From assembly GCA_022225965.2 (NCBI GenBank), contig JAKJXP020000026.1, forward strand, positions 310,001 to 374,000: DNA of 64,000 bases, read 5' to 3'. Under the pieces are notes generated by a model, which did not search any database, was not told the origin of the DNA, and saw nothing but the letters and a program-made list of their open reading frames with translations. The translations under genes and the position numbers were made by a program. This document shows positions 35,273 through 48,061 of the stretch, one piece after another. This DNA comes from Diatrype stigma. Taxonomy: Eukaryota; Ascomycota; Sordariomycetes; Xylariales; Diatrypaceae. How positions within the stretch are numbered: position 1 is the stretch's first letter; every line of letters begins with the position of its first letter.

Positions 35273-36734
35273 GTTTATATATTCGTCTGTCTAGCAGCCG
35301 AGATGAGGTATTTAGAGCTGATTGTATCGAGCACTGAACAGTTATTGTCTACTCAAACTAAGGGGGGTGATGAGGATATATTTAGTCGGTTAGTGAAAAG
35401 GAACAGAGTTGGATAGGGGTGATCATTCAAAAGGAGGGGGAGGGCTTCCTATACTTTGTTTGCCACCCAGGTATATTGTCTAAGAGTGCATGCAGATAGA
35501 GCTCAGAGATTGTTTGCCCGTCATTATACTCCCTACCAATAGTTATATGTCTACGTGCCTCGTGATGAGTTCCTACTACACGTGGAGCATCGAGAATACA
35601 TGGATGGGACAGGCAAGAAACAGCACGGACCATACTTGTTCGGTCGTATGTGTAACTGATGTCGTCCAATATGGGGAGCAGTATCCTCTACTTATTGGGG
35701 CAAACGAATGGCTAGACGAACAACACTAGTTATCGTTATGAGACACTCATCATGGGACACATGTTATAGAAGACCGAAGAGAACCGTAGAGTCATAATGG
35801 TACTGATGAGGCTGCGCTATCATCAACTTGAATCAGATGGACATTTTACTGTGTTATTGAAGGTCCTGCCTACATTTGTTTTTTGTTACACAACGTTTTC
35901 CCACGGCCCCGGTCCCGGGTCCTAATGACGACAACCCCGTGGGATCAACCGCCTCGGTCTCCGTATTAGGTATCTCCCAAACCTTCCAGGCATCGGTCTG
36001 GTCGGGGTGATCACCGACAACAAGAGCAAAAAGCAAACAACCAAGGCTTCCGATGGCCCCCTTTCTCCCACCGTACATACCTAGGTATATAACACTGAAT
36101 AATGGCTGCGGAAGGAGGGGGATGGAGTAGAGGGGGTTAGTCCGGTCCGCTTCCAAACCAGACACAAGACCTCACGTAGCATGGCACGTAGCAGTTCATG
36201 ATTAATCTTGATGGAACCAAGCTTATGGGCGTCCGCAGTAACATGCGAGTCTCTTAGACGACCTATCTAGTTACTGACAGGTAGCACGGATAGCCTACCC
36301 AAGCGCGCTGCTGTAATATGTGTATCCCACCCAGAGCTTTCACCTCCGGTTGCTCCGAATCGCCCATTTTAGGTACATGAAAGACCATAGTATACATTAA
36401 ACATACAGTGGAAGGCCGGTTCAGGTCTCCCAGATGGTTTCTCTAAATACTATTCAGACATTATACAAGAAAGATAAAGAGGCCGATAATGCCTGAGTAG
36501 GTATAATAATATCGAGAGAAAGGGTAAAATAGGATAATGATGTTTTTGTGTCACAAACGCCGATATCCTCATCCAGAGACTAATGCTGCGCTAGCCAAAT
36601 GTGTCCCCGATGATCCAACCAACACCAAGAGATGCCCAAAACAAGGCTAAAATAGCAAGGCACGCCTATGTGCCACGTAATATGTAAGATGTAAGATGTG
36701 ATGTAGGTAGACCAATGTAGCCTAGGACAATCTA
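35273..36734. other. Spacer left of the coiled-coil gene
   Basis: About 1.46 kb with the promoter of the small secreted protein on the left. A 103-codon minus-strand frame at 35854-36165 has a plausible amino-acid mix, but no family was recognised, so it is not called as a gene. It is listed in the findings. The right end is the 3' region of the coiled-coil gene. Confidence 0.5.
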
Positions 36735-39700
36735 TCAGGCCTGCAGGGACTTGAAGCGGCCTTCGAAGGACCTCAATTTTTCAGCCTCGAGCTCTCTCTC
36801 GAGCTTCCGGGTTCGGTTTACGGCCGCCTCGCGCTCTTCTTGCAGCTGGAGGACTTCGATCTGCGCAATGTTCATGCGGCTAACCACCTGCTCCATCTCG
36901 GAATCGGCGTCGGTAAGAGCATTCTCGAGCTCGGCAATGCGCGCGCGGAGGTTGTCAACCTGGGCCTCTTCAGAGACCTTCATAGCAGGGCCAGAGCGCG
37001 TCGAGTTGATCTGCGGGGGGCGGGCGCCTGGTGCCGTGAAAAGGGGAGACAAAGGCGACTTGGGCGGGAAGGCCCGACCCGAGCGCGAAGAACGCAGGCT
37101 ATCGCGCATTCGTGAGAGTTGCGCGTTATTTCCATCTTTAAGCGCCTGCATCTCTTCCTCGTGGCGGGTAATCCGCTCCTCGGAAGCATTTTGAGCAGCG
37201 TCGAGCCTCTCCTCCAGAACACGCAGGCGTGCTTGCATGGCCGTGATACGCTCTTTGTTCGCCCTCTGCTCGCCCTCGCCACGGGAGACAGTATCAGATA
37301 TCCGTTGACGCAAAGTCTGGTTGATGCTAAGTTGTTGACGGACTTGGACAGCCAACTCTTCGACACGGCGAGCTGATTCCATTAGCTCATCTGAAAGAGC
37401 CTTCTCCGAGTCTAGGTACTGTTGCTCGCCGGCCTTGAGTGCATCCAACTGCTCTTTATAGGACGAGGCTTCTTGCCGAGCGAAATCGCGTTCCGTGATC
37501 GTCGACGAGAGCGCCCGTTCGAGCTTCTCCATGGCAAGCTGCGTTTTCTCGTCGAGGGTTGGGGCGGTCCTCTCGAGGTTCTTGATGCGTTCGAGTGCAT
37601 CCGCATACGCCTTCTGGAGAGCTTCGTATGCTGTCGTCAAAGCTTCCGAGGTAATTGGCGTACCAAGCTGGTCACTTCCGGTGCTTGAGCGAGCAAGAGA
37701 GGGCGGAATGAGGATGTCCTTTTCACTGAGAAGGCTCCTGAGCGATGTGATTTCCTGTTCTGCTCGGTCGAGGTCCATCTTAAGGCCTCCTAGACCCTTC
37801 TCAACCTGCCACTTCTGCTCAAGCGCCTCCTCAGACCGTCGTCGTAAGACATTGATCTCCACACGAAGATTGGTAACCTCCTTTTGAAAGCTTGCTTTTT
37901 GTGGGGAAGCTGATAGGAGTCGGTCGCGCTCCAGCTCCAGAACCTGGATCTTCTTCTCATTTTCACGGTTCTGATACTCCTGTCTGTCAAGAAGACTTTT
38001 CAACGCTCGGTGAAGGGCGTCCCTTTGCTCTTCGACATCCTTAAGTCGCTCCGCAATTTGGTCTCGGGATTCCGATGTCTTTACTGTCTTTGACCTCATC
38101 AAGAGAGATGGTGGTCGTCCGAGTCGCAACGACGAAGAAATTGAGTTGGATCGGGAGAGACCAGGGCCGATGATAGAGTTTGGCCGTGACGATCGCCGAA
38201 ATTGGGGCATATCATCCTCTTCTGAAATCATATCCATCGACTTCATATTGTGTTCCTTGAGGTTGAAGTTCTCGGTTTTCAGGTTGTGCAATTCCTGCTG
38301 CATCTTACTTGATTCGTACGTCATCTTCTCAAGCTCAGCAGCTTGCCCTTCTAGTCCCTCCACACGGGCTCGGAGTTGGGGAACAATCTCATCGCGCAAA
38401 TTATCACGTTCATTAGAGGCATCCTGAAGCTCACCCCTCATAGCCGCCAGCAAGTCCTCGAAATTATCCTTAACTTCACGTTCTTCGGAAAGCTTTCGAC
38501 GGAGAGTCTCGCATGTGCTTTCTAACTCCTTCACCCTATCATTAGCATCCAAGTTGTTAACCTGGGCAAGATCAATCTGCGAAGCTTTTTCCGAAAGCTC
38601 CCTGATCTGGGTGTCGAGCTGCTGTCGCCTCGACCTCTCATCCTGGAGCTTGTTCGTCAGTTCTAACCTAACCTGAGCCTTCTCCTGCTCTGCCCTCCTT
38701 TGTATCTTTTCGATCTCTTCCCTGGACTGGTCGTACTCGCTGAACTTAGCAGAGCTGTACCCCGAATCCGAGAAGTAATCACTAGTTCTCTTATTGGAAG
38801 TCGATGACGGATTGTCCCTTTCGGCCTGTAATCGTTCGGCCAAATCCTCGAGGTCTATCTCGCGCCGAATCGACGCAGCCAATTCGGCTGAGATGGCCTT
38901 CAGCTCATCTTCCATTTCTTCGATTTGAAGATACGGCGAGTATGTGCCAGTTGACGGTGTCGCCAAGTAGTACTCGTTCGTATTGGGGGGTATTTTGTGT
39001 CCCTTGGGGGGTCCGAGGAATGATTGTGGTCCAACGGTCGTGGTAGGGGACGCATCGGAAACACTGTTGGCCTTAGAGAAGTTGAAAGGCGAAGGCGAGA
39101 CGGCTTTGTCTGAGTTGGCGGTCGATGAGGGAGACCCTGCACCCCAACCAAAGAAATTGCCTAGTTTGGAGGATCCAGGTGATTTGGGAAGTGGTTTGTC
39201 TGTATTAGGTGTCCTGAGTTCTGCATCATTTGGCTGTGGCGTAACTGCTTGAAGGTTGAGATGTGGCGGTTGGGTTTTCTTCGAAATGTGCAATGACATA
39301 GTAGGGCTATTTTCAGGATTAGGATTAGAATTAGGGATGGAATACGAGGATGTGTCCGAATTATTGTCCGAATTATATCCGTCAAGGATGTTATCGCTGA
39401 GCGGATCTTCGTCGTGGAGCTCGCCTTGGTCTTCCTCTTCGTCGCCCAATAGGTCGTCGTATGAGGAGCGATCGCTAAGTTGCGACAGTTCGGCCGGGTG
39501 GCCTGTTTGAGGACCCGCAGGGTTACCGCCGTCCGGAGTGCTTGGGTGTGTGGGCTCCCTTCTGGAAACACTAGCCGGGTCAAATTGAGCAGAGACCGGC
39601 GAGTCGTCGATATCTAAGAAGTTCCTAAAGAGGCGTTCGGTTCAACAGACATTCTTCTTCCTGTTTTCACTCTTTGGTAGATTGGGTCATTATGACCGCG

Positions 39701-40294
39701 TCGGAACAGGCTAATGAAGACATTGACTCACTCTTTGTTGGTAGTGAATGTTTGTGGCTTTGTTCCAAAATCAGGATTGGGAATAGGATTGGCACGAGAC
39801 ACTGCCGAAGGGAAAGCGTAAACGGTTGGGCTATCAAGTGAATAGGAACGCGAGAAACTAGGCTCCGGCATAGGGAGGCTCTTCTCAATAGTCAGATATT
39901 CACCAGATGAGTATCTGGTGGCAAGAGACGAAGCATTCAACGACACTGGCTTTCGGCGGATCTGCTGCAGTGATGCCCGTTGAGGAGGGGCTGAAGGGTC
40001 GGAAGCAAACTCCTGGATGTTTCGCGAAACCGGTAGATCGGGCAGGTCGGGTACAGAGTCTAGATCTTGGGCGTGATCTGGAGAGGCAGCGGAAGCGGAA
40101 GCGGAAGGGGTGGCTTGCGTGGGGGGGAAGGTAGTAGATGAATGTGAGGCATAAGGAGTCTCAGAGTCGGCTACAGGAGAGGAAGCGGAGGGGTCCAAGT
40201 GGTGGTTCGCGGGCGAGCTCGCGGCGGGCATGTCCAGATCTGGCTCGGCAGTAGACCCAGACATAGCCATGGTGGGCGACATGGTGGGCGACAT
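36735..40294 (-). CDS. Large fungal coiled-coil protein (DUF7603-like)
   Basis: Two exons: 40294-39732 and 39624-36735 (1150 aa), with a 107-nt intron (GTGAGT...TTAG) joining TNKE to NFLDIDD. The first ~400 residues are disordered, Ser/Pro-rich and partly acidic. From EEMEDELKAISAELAASIRRE (about 400) to the end the sequence is mostly heptad-like coiled coil, broken by Ser/Arg linkers (RRSSRPNSIIGPG; SGRAFPPKSPLSP). Conserved-looking landmarks are SDYFSDSGYSSAKFSEYD and QIRELSEKASQIDL. I recall this arrangement from fungal-specific proteins annotated with an unknown domain. A role in cytoskeletal, septal or vesicle tethering is possible but not shown. The start codon lies in a duplicated 12-bp unit, so two in-frame ATGs stand four codons apart. 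Confidence 0.83.
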
Positions 40295-41226
40295 GGTGCT
40301 GGTGATGATAGAGGTAGAGCTTTGGAGGCATTAATTCCTGGTACTATTGGTACTATTGCTCCAACGCGTTCTCCCACCCTTTCATAGCACTGGACCAAAA
40401 TAGGAAATGAGTGGAATGGGAATACGATGATTATTGCCTCTTACTCGAGGGAGCTAAGGGGCGGTCGACAGCCTAGAGAGGAATTGGGAATTGAGAGTGT
40501 CTCGTGTCTTGGTATCTTTGCCCGTGTCTGCCCGTGTATCTCAGGAAAAGAGAGCGAGCTGCCAGAATTCGGTAATAACAAGGAGGACGGGTTGAACTGA
40601 ATTCTGGGAAAGAAAGGGACCGACCAGAGACCGGCGGTGGGTCTGCCTGCCCGCCTCGCGCCGTCTGTACCTGGATTACCTGGATCAGGTGAATTAGCAT
40701 GTGGCAGATCGACTCTTGCTGGCGCTTTGCTGCACTTTGCTAGCATGCTCCTGCCTTTTCTCGAGACTTTCTGACTACACGCGCCAAACTGTGCGAATGC
40801 AACTGCCCAATGATGTGCGGTAGTCGCCCCCAATTGAGCCAATGAACGCCAGATGCTCATATCCCGAGCGGGTTCTTCTGCCCATAATGGAATTAGACTG
40901 TCCAGAGCACGAGCCACTGACAAGCGCTCCAAGACAGAGGCGCCAGGGGACACCTCGCGCTAGACAGGGAATATAGGAGCAGGGAGATCACGGTCTCCAG
41001 CTCATATACCCCTGAGCCTTGGGGCATCTTGGGGCGTTTTGGGGGCGTCTTTGGCAGGTAGAAACCGGCATTTCTACTCGCTGCCATTCTCCATTTCCTC
41101 GTCGTTCCTGGCCGCCCCTCTATTTAGTGTTGCATGCGAACACTCATTAGACCAAACTAGGTCGGGCGTAATTTCTCTTATCATATATCATCATATGACC
41201 CCTACGCGCCCCTTGCGCAGCACCCT

Positions 41227-41272
41227 GGGTTTTCTGGGGGGCTTCCTGGGGGCTTCCGGGGGGTCTGCTGGG
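41227..41272 (+). promoter_or_regulatory. Putative G-quadruplex motif (five G-runs)
   Basis: Five runs of 3-6 G are separated by loops of only 5-6 bases (TTTTCT, CTTCCT, CTTCC, TCTGCT). This meets the usual G-quadruplex pattern on the plus strand. It lies ~0.93 kb upstream of the coiled-coil gene start. Confidence 0.6.
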
Positions 41273-44200
41273 CCTCTTCTGCTTTCGGCTTGCCAACCAC
41301 GGAACGTTTTGCAGTTTACGGCGATTGGTGCCAGGCTCTCTCCTGCATAATGCAGGTACCGGGTAGCAATCACCACCAGATAAGGAAAGTTTCCATATCC
41401 TCGTTGCGGGGGCCGGGGACTGGAGGGTCCCTCTTTCGTCACGCCAGTCACGTAATCCATCGTGCAGCTGCAACGTAATGTAGATTTTGCTTTCCCTTTT
41501 CGTGCCGTTAGCTACAGTCCTGCTCACCTACCTAGCTGCCTGGGTAGAGAGTTGGAGGCTGTGATGGGAAGGTGGAGAGAGTAAAGAAGCACAGTCATCA
41601 TTTTGTCCGTATGTGCGCGTGAGATCGCATTTCAGTGAGGAATGGAAGGTACACCTTGGACAGCTGCTCGTTGAAGATTAGGTACTCTAGCGATCAGCGT
41701 TTAAGAGCGCGGGCCAGGATAGTACCGGACAAGAACAGCGATCCAAGCTTTGTACGAGGCAGGTACATGGGAGATCTGAAATGGTGATTTGCGGATTTGG
41801 CGCGGGTGCAGGTCGGACTACCTAAAGGCTAAAGGCTAAAGGTTAATAGGCTAAGGGGCTGATCAATAAATAAATATTCCTGGCGCGCGGCAAACGCTCT
41901 TCCAAGGTCCAAGGACCGACCCCCAAGGACCAAGGTACAGCTTGAACAACACGGTAATTACCCGCCTAGGTACTTACATAGCAGTAGAATCCAGGCATTT
42001 AAGATTCAGCAGCGTCGATAGTCAGCGAATCATTCTACAACCCGCTGGCATGACGGAAACGAAACAAACAAGAATCGAGACCAAGAGATGCGACGAGACG
42101 CTGGTGGCGTCGAAGCAACATCCAATAATAGGTAAAGGCGCAGTTCCACTACGAGACTACGAGATGCTAGTCTAGGCGTTTGGATGATGGCCATGGCCAT
42201 GGCCAGGCTCCAGGCAGACCCCCAGTCTATCAGTAAACCCTGGCTTGAGCCTCATACTTCGCCGTCTAACGTTCGACTGACGTTCCGACGTTTGACGGCA
42301 GCATCGTACCACGCGCAACTGCTATGTTGTGCCTTCAGAAATTTGCACATGCATCTCATCTCGTCTTAACCCATCTGGCCTAATCTGTAAATACCACCCA
42401 CCATCCAACATGATGCTCTAGAGTCCAATGAGAACATTCTTCACTGACAACCGTGACAAGACACGCCCTCCATCAAGATTCAATAATGAGGTTGTCAGAG
42501 TAGGGTGTCGCAGACTAATTACCACCAAAATGTGCGTCTAGTATGTGACATCAGGCGCGTATTTCATCCTACATACCGATAACACGCTGTAGCCTTCACG
42601 ACGTCACGTTTCACGGCGCGTAGCCGCTCCATAAGCCCACTAATGCAACCACCCGTCCCCGTCTACTTGGCAGGTTCAGCTCTACGGCCTACCGGGCTAG
42701 GCGAATCGCGCGTCGTTTCCAGCTGGCGGCAGGGCGTGCATGTTTCTGGAGTTTACTGTCCCAAAGTTGGACAGTTCATCGAATCGAAACCACGGATGAC
42801 TAGATGTAGTAGGCACCATAGCCAACATGTCAATTTGCATCTGCTATATTGGAACTCACATCTTCCCCTGAAAAGGGGAACTCTGTATGGTTCTATATCG
42901 GCGCGCACATGGGTGGGTGTATATGAACGCATGTAGCTGGTATAAGCCCAGTTTATGCCGTATGTATATGGTAGGGGTGTTTTCATCGACTATCTACAAC
43001 GTCTTGTCCATGTCGTGGGCACGAATCCTTGTTCACGCCATGGTAACCGTAGAGTAAGTGACAGACAGCCTGAAGCTGTATCTGTCGATTACCCCAAGTT
43101 CTCAATATATTCCAGTAGGAGTTAATGTAAGTAGTCTCTAGTCGATGACCACATAAAGCCGCTGTGTAAATACCTGAATGCTTCACATGATGTCAATTGC
43201 TGAACTTTTCGTTAGAAGAGTATGACACGTCTTTAGTGACATTTCAGCTGCTCTGAAGAGGTTCTCTCATTGCGGAATGCTCATACACACACGAACTAGC
43301 TAAGTACCCGAATAATAATATATACTGGGTAAGTAGGTATATTTCAACGAGATGCGGGAAGGAGCAGGAAGTAGAATATTGTCCCTTGCAAGATCTCGGA
43401 CTCGACACATATCAATGCCTAATAACCTTGGGCGACTTATTTGGAACATGTAGCTTGAATGCCTGAAAATATTAGGTAGAAACCCTCCACCCCCAGATCC
43501 TATCATCTTTTTTTGCTACCCCCTTCTTCTTCTTCTTATTCCGTTCCTGTAACAGACCACTCAGTATTGACTTCATCTGTGCTCTCTTATTCCACCCCCT
43601 CCAACTAGACCATTTGCTCCAATGACATAGTAGCAGGCGAGTGAGGCTGGTTTTGAATTAACAATATTGTGCAATTAGCCCATCCTTAGCCTGGCAGGAA
43701 GGGCGAGTGCTGATTGCCGCAAGTCGCTCCGCCAAACCTGCCCTCAAGACTGCCAATCAGTGCAACTACATGGTAAATATTGAAATTACCTCCGTACTGA
43801 AGAGCGTCGAAGTCCAACTCAATCGGTGGTGTATGACATCCGCCAATGAGCAGCATAGCGTACCATACATTTCGGGCACTCAGATGCCCGCGGAAGACGA
43901 AGATGTACGTACCTGCTTATTCCACCCCTTAGTCCACCCATTATTCCATTCCTAGAAGGGTACTTAAGGTATGATAAAGTGCAAATCCTTCAACAGTCGG
44001 TCGGCAGGTGTCGTTGGTACGCACGCCAGCTCTTCGCCAGTGCACGATATGAACCTAAGTCTCTCGATTCAGCTTACATGTCGGGTTGTGAGCCTCCACC
44101 GGGAGGTAGTTCGGGCTGGAAGCACCAGGTTCGATTCCTGGGCGGACTATTCTTTTTCGACTTTTTAAGATCTTTTCATCTTCTCCTAGCTACCTACCTA

Positions 44201-44617
44201 CGTATTTATCCAAGTGCGATTTAACAGCATGCCAATGCTGTTGGCAGTGGTATATATACTGACATATATGCTGGAACTAACCTTCTCGATAAGGATCACA
44301 TGTAAGGATTCACCTTGTCCATATAACGCTGGATTGTTTCACCTTTTACAAGCTGCCGGGGAACAGACTCGACTAGACGGTCTAGACCTACGCTAAACCG
44401 TCGAACAATGCCAATAACCTGGTCATGAACGCAGGCAGCCGTTGAATCAGAGTGTTTCTGGAAGGCTTTGCGCGGTCATGGTGTTGGATTAGTTGACGTC
44501 GAATGACAACGTGGCGTCAGAATAGTTTCATCGGGAGACCATGATGTTTCCATCATGATGCCACCAATGGGCGAGCTATGAACACATCCTACAAGGTTGC
44601 TGTTCCAGCCTACCCCT

Positions 44618-44628
44618 AGTATATATAG
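44618..44628 (+). promoter_or_regulatory. TATA-like element upstream of the expansin-like gene
   Basis: GTATATATAGC stands about 215 bases before the start codon at 44838, with a CT-rich leader between. The spacing is long for direct positioning but typical of filamentous-fungal secreted genes. Confidence 0.45.
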
Positions 44629-44837
44629 CTAGCTCCCGTTAAATTGCAGGGCACGAACTGCTTCATCCATGGCACATTGCCGTCGGGGTGGGACTGTTTC
44701 GATCTCAGGATCTATAGTATAAAACATCATAAAACCCAATGCTTCCGAAGTCCCGATCCTAGTTCACCCATCGTCCCAGTCAGTCCCAGAATCTCCACCC
44801 CCCCATTCCCGTTGCGCTCGAGTTCGTTCCTTCAAAG

Positions 44838-45708
44838 ATGATGTTTCGTCCAGCATTGTTAGTCAGCAGCAGTTGCTGCTTAGCAGGCGCCTTGGCGTCC
44901 GCCCCTATTACTAGCAAGGCAGACATCCTCGCAAGGTCCAACTCCGGCACGGCGTCTTTCTACGGCGGGAACCTCAACGGCGGGAACTGCTTGTTCACCG
45001 GGTACAGCCTGCCGTCGGGCACGTTCGGCACGGCGCTGTCGAACGCCAGGTGGGACTCCGCCGCGCAATGCGGAGCTTGTGTCAGCGTCACGGGGCCCAA
45101 CGGAAAGACGATCAAGGCCATGGTATGTCTGTGAACTACCACCTAATCACTCCAAGGGCGACTTAGGCAGTACCTATAGCCTCTTCAAGTTTAAGGATGT
45201 GTCTAACAGATACCAAACACTCAGGTCGTCGATAAATGCCCGGAGTGCGATTCCAACAAATTAGATCTCTTCCAGGATGCCTTCGAACAGATCGGGGACC
45301 CCAGCGCCGGAATCATCGACATCACGTGGGACTTTGTGTTCTGCGGTATCACAACTCCTCTGACTGTGCGGAACAAGAGCGGCACGTCTGCCTATTAGTA
45401 AGTCTTTTCGAACCTTTGGCTATGGCTATCTAGTGATTCCACATGCTTACGATAAGCAACGCAGCTTCTCTATGCAAGTCGTGAACTCCAACAGCGCGGT
45501 GACCGCTCTGGATGTCAGCGTTGATGGCGGCAGTACTTGGCAGCCCACTGTGCGGCAAGACTACAACTATTTCCAGAAGTCGGACTCGAGCGGATTCGGT
45601 ACGGAGACCGTATCGGTCAGGGTGACGTGCTCCAATGGAAAGACTGTGACGTTATCAAACGTTGGGGTTACCGATTCTTCGGAGTATACTGCATCGGGCA
45701 ACTGCTGA
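44838..45708 (+). CDS. Expansin-like secreted protein
   Basis: Three exons: 44838-45122, 45225-45397 and 45465-45708 (233 aa). Introns of 102 and 67 nt are GT-AG. A signal peptide (about 1-21) and a short pro-like stretch ending LARS precede the mature start GTASFYGG. The double-psi-beta-barrel domain carries CGACVSVTGPNGKTI, VVDKCPECDSNKLDLFQDAF and IIDITWDFVFC. The two Asp residues (VVDKC and LDLF) sit where the key Asp residues of microbial expansins lie. The C-terminal domain (FSMQVVNSNSAVTALDVSVDGG...) is the beta-sandwich CBM63-type half, so both expansin domains are present. Family members loosen cellulose or chitin networks without hydrolysis. It is convergent with an MFS transporter gene. 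Confidence 0.9.
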
Positions 45709-46082
45709 TATATGTTCTTCAATGTGGTATGCGGAATATCCATGGCAGTATATGAGTGGGCCTTGGAAAAAGGGGAGAGGGGCGATTTAGTATATATCTG
45801 TACATTGAGCAAATGGAGACCACCACATCAAGTAGATAGGTCACAATATGAACCCAAAGACAGCTTCCCGTCATGTATTGATATGCTTCAAGCTACATTG
45901 TTATATTCATTAATCATAAACTAGCATTCTATACGTGAACTGCCATCCCTCCCACATTACCTATCAAATCTAACCCAGTCCAACCAAAAAGGAGATTATA
46001 TATACATTCTCGTTATCATATCGGGGCGACCTTATTATATCACGATCTCGTTAACAAACCACTTCCTAGGTCAGCCTACTAG
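45709..46082. other. Convergent spacer, expansin-like / MFS genes
   Basis: About 0.37 kb of tail-to-tail spacer, AT-rich, with no gene. Confidence 0.65.
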
Positions 46083-48061
46083 TTAAGCCTGCAGGGCATC
46101 ATCCCCGTTCCCCTGATGGCTCGGCGTCTTAGCCAGAATCGCGCTGTTCACCACAACGTGGTCCACGGGCTCATGTTTGCGCGGCACCCAAGCGAGCTGC
46201 ACGATGCCCAGCATGGCGATGCCCGCGCAGCTGAACCAAGCCGCGGCCGAGCCCCCGGCGCTGTAGATGATGCCCTGCAGAGGCGGCGAGACCGTCCGGG
46301 CCAAGCAGCAGGCGGACATGGCCAGCCCGTTGACCTTCCCCAGCACCAGCGACGAAGGAGTGGCGTCCTTCAACAGGATAAGAGCGCAGGGGATGGCGAT
46401 GATGCCGTAGAAGCTCTGGAGGATCATTGCGGCGTAGATGACGGGCGACACTAGGACATCAGGTAGCGCCGACAGGAAGGGGTTCAGCAGGTAAGCAGTG
46501 GGGTATAGGACTACCATCCATGCAAAGGATTTCCAGACGCCGACCTATAGCATGAAGACTCAGTATATATATAATCATAACAAGTCATGTTAAGTTTAGA
46601 AGCCAACGTAAGCAATATTTCAAGCTACCGACTACCCGTTATATGGCTATATCGACAGCTTTCATATTCGCGTATTCGTGGTCAGGGGGGGAGGGGTTGC
46701 TTCAGACAGTTTTGTTTTACATACCTTGTCTACAAATATGGGGAAAATGAAGCCCTGGATCAACAAACCAAGAAAGCCGTTCACAGCCAGGTACCCGCCC
46801 ACGTCGTGCACAGTTAACCCGAGGCCGCCCCAGAAGTCGAGATGCCCATGGGGAGCCATCGGCCTATCCAGAAGGTGCGTGGGCAAGAGGGTGCAGAAGG
46901 CCATCTGGTGGTACGAGATGAGGAGCAGGGCGATCGTGACCATTATCACGGTGTAGTTGAAAGCCCGGCCCTTGAAGGTCTCGTCCCGGAGCTCCGTGAT
47001 GCTGGCCGTGGGGAGCTTGATCGAGTGCACGGTCCCGAACGAAGTCCGCCGCAGATCGAAGTTCTGCTCGACCGGCACCGGGAGGCTCTCCTCCATGAAG
47101 CGCGGCCTTTCTGGCTGGTGCGGGTGGCACGGGGCCGCTGCTGACTTCCTCTGCTTGGACTGCGGAGGAGCTTGGTTGTGATGCAGGGGGGTACGCTCGT
47201 CGGTCACGTCGTCTTCTTCTTCAACGGCTTGTTCCAAAACGATCGCCTTTTTCAAGCGGGGGTTGGTCTCTTCCAGGAAGAAAATGCCTTGGAGGATAGC
47301 TAATATGATGACCGCGACGGACACGACATTCGGGAGAAGATAGGGGTATCGCCCAAAGATGCCATCGGGAGGAAAAAGAGAAGGGTAGAACTGGGCCGGC
47401 TGCGCTAGGAACCCACCCATGGCAGATCCAATAATGCCCCCAAGAGTCCACACAAACGGCTGCGTAGCGTATGCTTTTGCTATATCAAGAGAAATTCACA
47501 TCACCGTCAGTGGTGTGACGATGTCACCAAGTCGATCGAGCCCGTCAACTTACGTTCGTGTTCGGGGTTCGTCACCATCTCAGCCACCATCGTCTGCATG
47601 ACGGCGACGTTCCCGTTCAGCGCACCGCCGACGAACCTGGCCAGCAAGGCCACCCAGTACTTGGACGCCAGGCCGAAGATCAGGCTCGAAATGGCCACGC
47701 CTCCCAGCCCTATCAGGACCACCGGCTTCCGGCCGTACCGGTCCGAGAGGACGCCCCAGCCCATGGCGGTGAGGGCTTCGGCCACGGCGTAGGCCGAGAC
47801 CAGAAGGCCCGCGTAGAACGACGCGTCCGTGTCATCGCCCCCATTGAGGTCTTGCACCATAACATAGGTGTAGGCGAGAATCGAGTTGAAGGCGATTGGC
47901 TCGGAGAAACGACATATTGCTGTCTATGTCAGCGAGGGCGATTACGTTACAAGCGGGGTTTATCTCATATGGCTGATTCTGACTGAGCGTGCCATACCGA
48001 GAATAGTGAGCTGTCTTGCAGGAAAGGTATTGGGCGCATCCTTAGCCCATTGGGGGGCCAT
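46083..48061 (-). CDS. MFS transporter (YCR023C / ZIFL-type)
   Basis: Four exons: 48061-47998, 47919-47554, 47479-46725 and 46544-46083 (548 aa). All introns are GT-AG and in frame (78, 74 and 180 nt). It starts MAPQWAKDAPNTFPARQL, with TILAICRFSEPIAF across the first junction and the MFS motif A-like GVLSDRYGRKPV between helices 2 and 3. About 12 hydrophobic helices are visible, split by a long acidic cytoplasmic loop (EEEDDVTDERTPL) typical of this subfamily. The end HQGNGDDALQA is hydrophilic. Related fungal and plant proteins export organic or metal-complexed solutes and are often labelled multidrug or zinc-induced-facilitator-like. The substrate cannot be read from sequence. Confidence 0.9.

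Larger units (their letters stand above)
40295..44837. other. Long divergent spacer (4.5 kb)
   Basis: It lies between the divergent coiled-coil and expansin-like genes. It holds G-run arrays (41021-41045 and 41227-41272), a CTAAAGG short repeat near 41822-41850, a tRNA-like B-box sequence near 44128, and many short unconvincing open frames such as 40441-40953 (-). No gene is supportable. Confidence 0.5.

Noticed and set aside
40441..40953. 170-codon minus-strand frame upstream of the coiled-coil gene
   Set aside because: It is in the likely 5' leader, with no family. A 5' exon cannot be excluded, but the ATG at 40294 has a good downstream frame.
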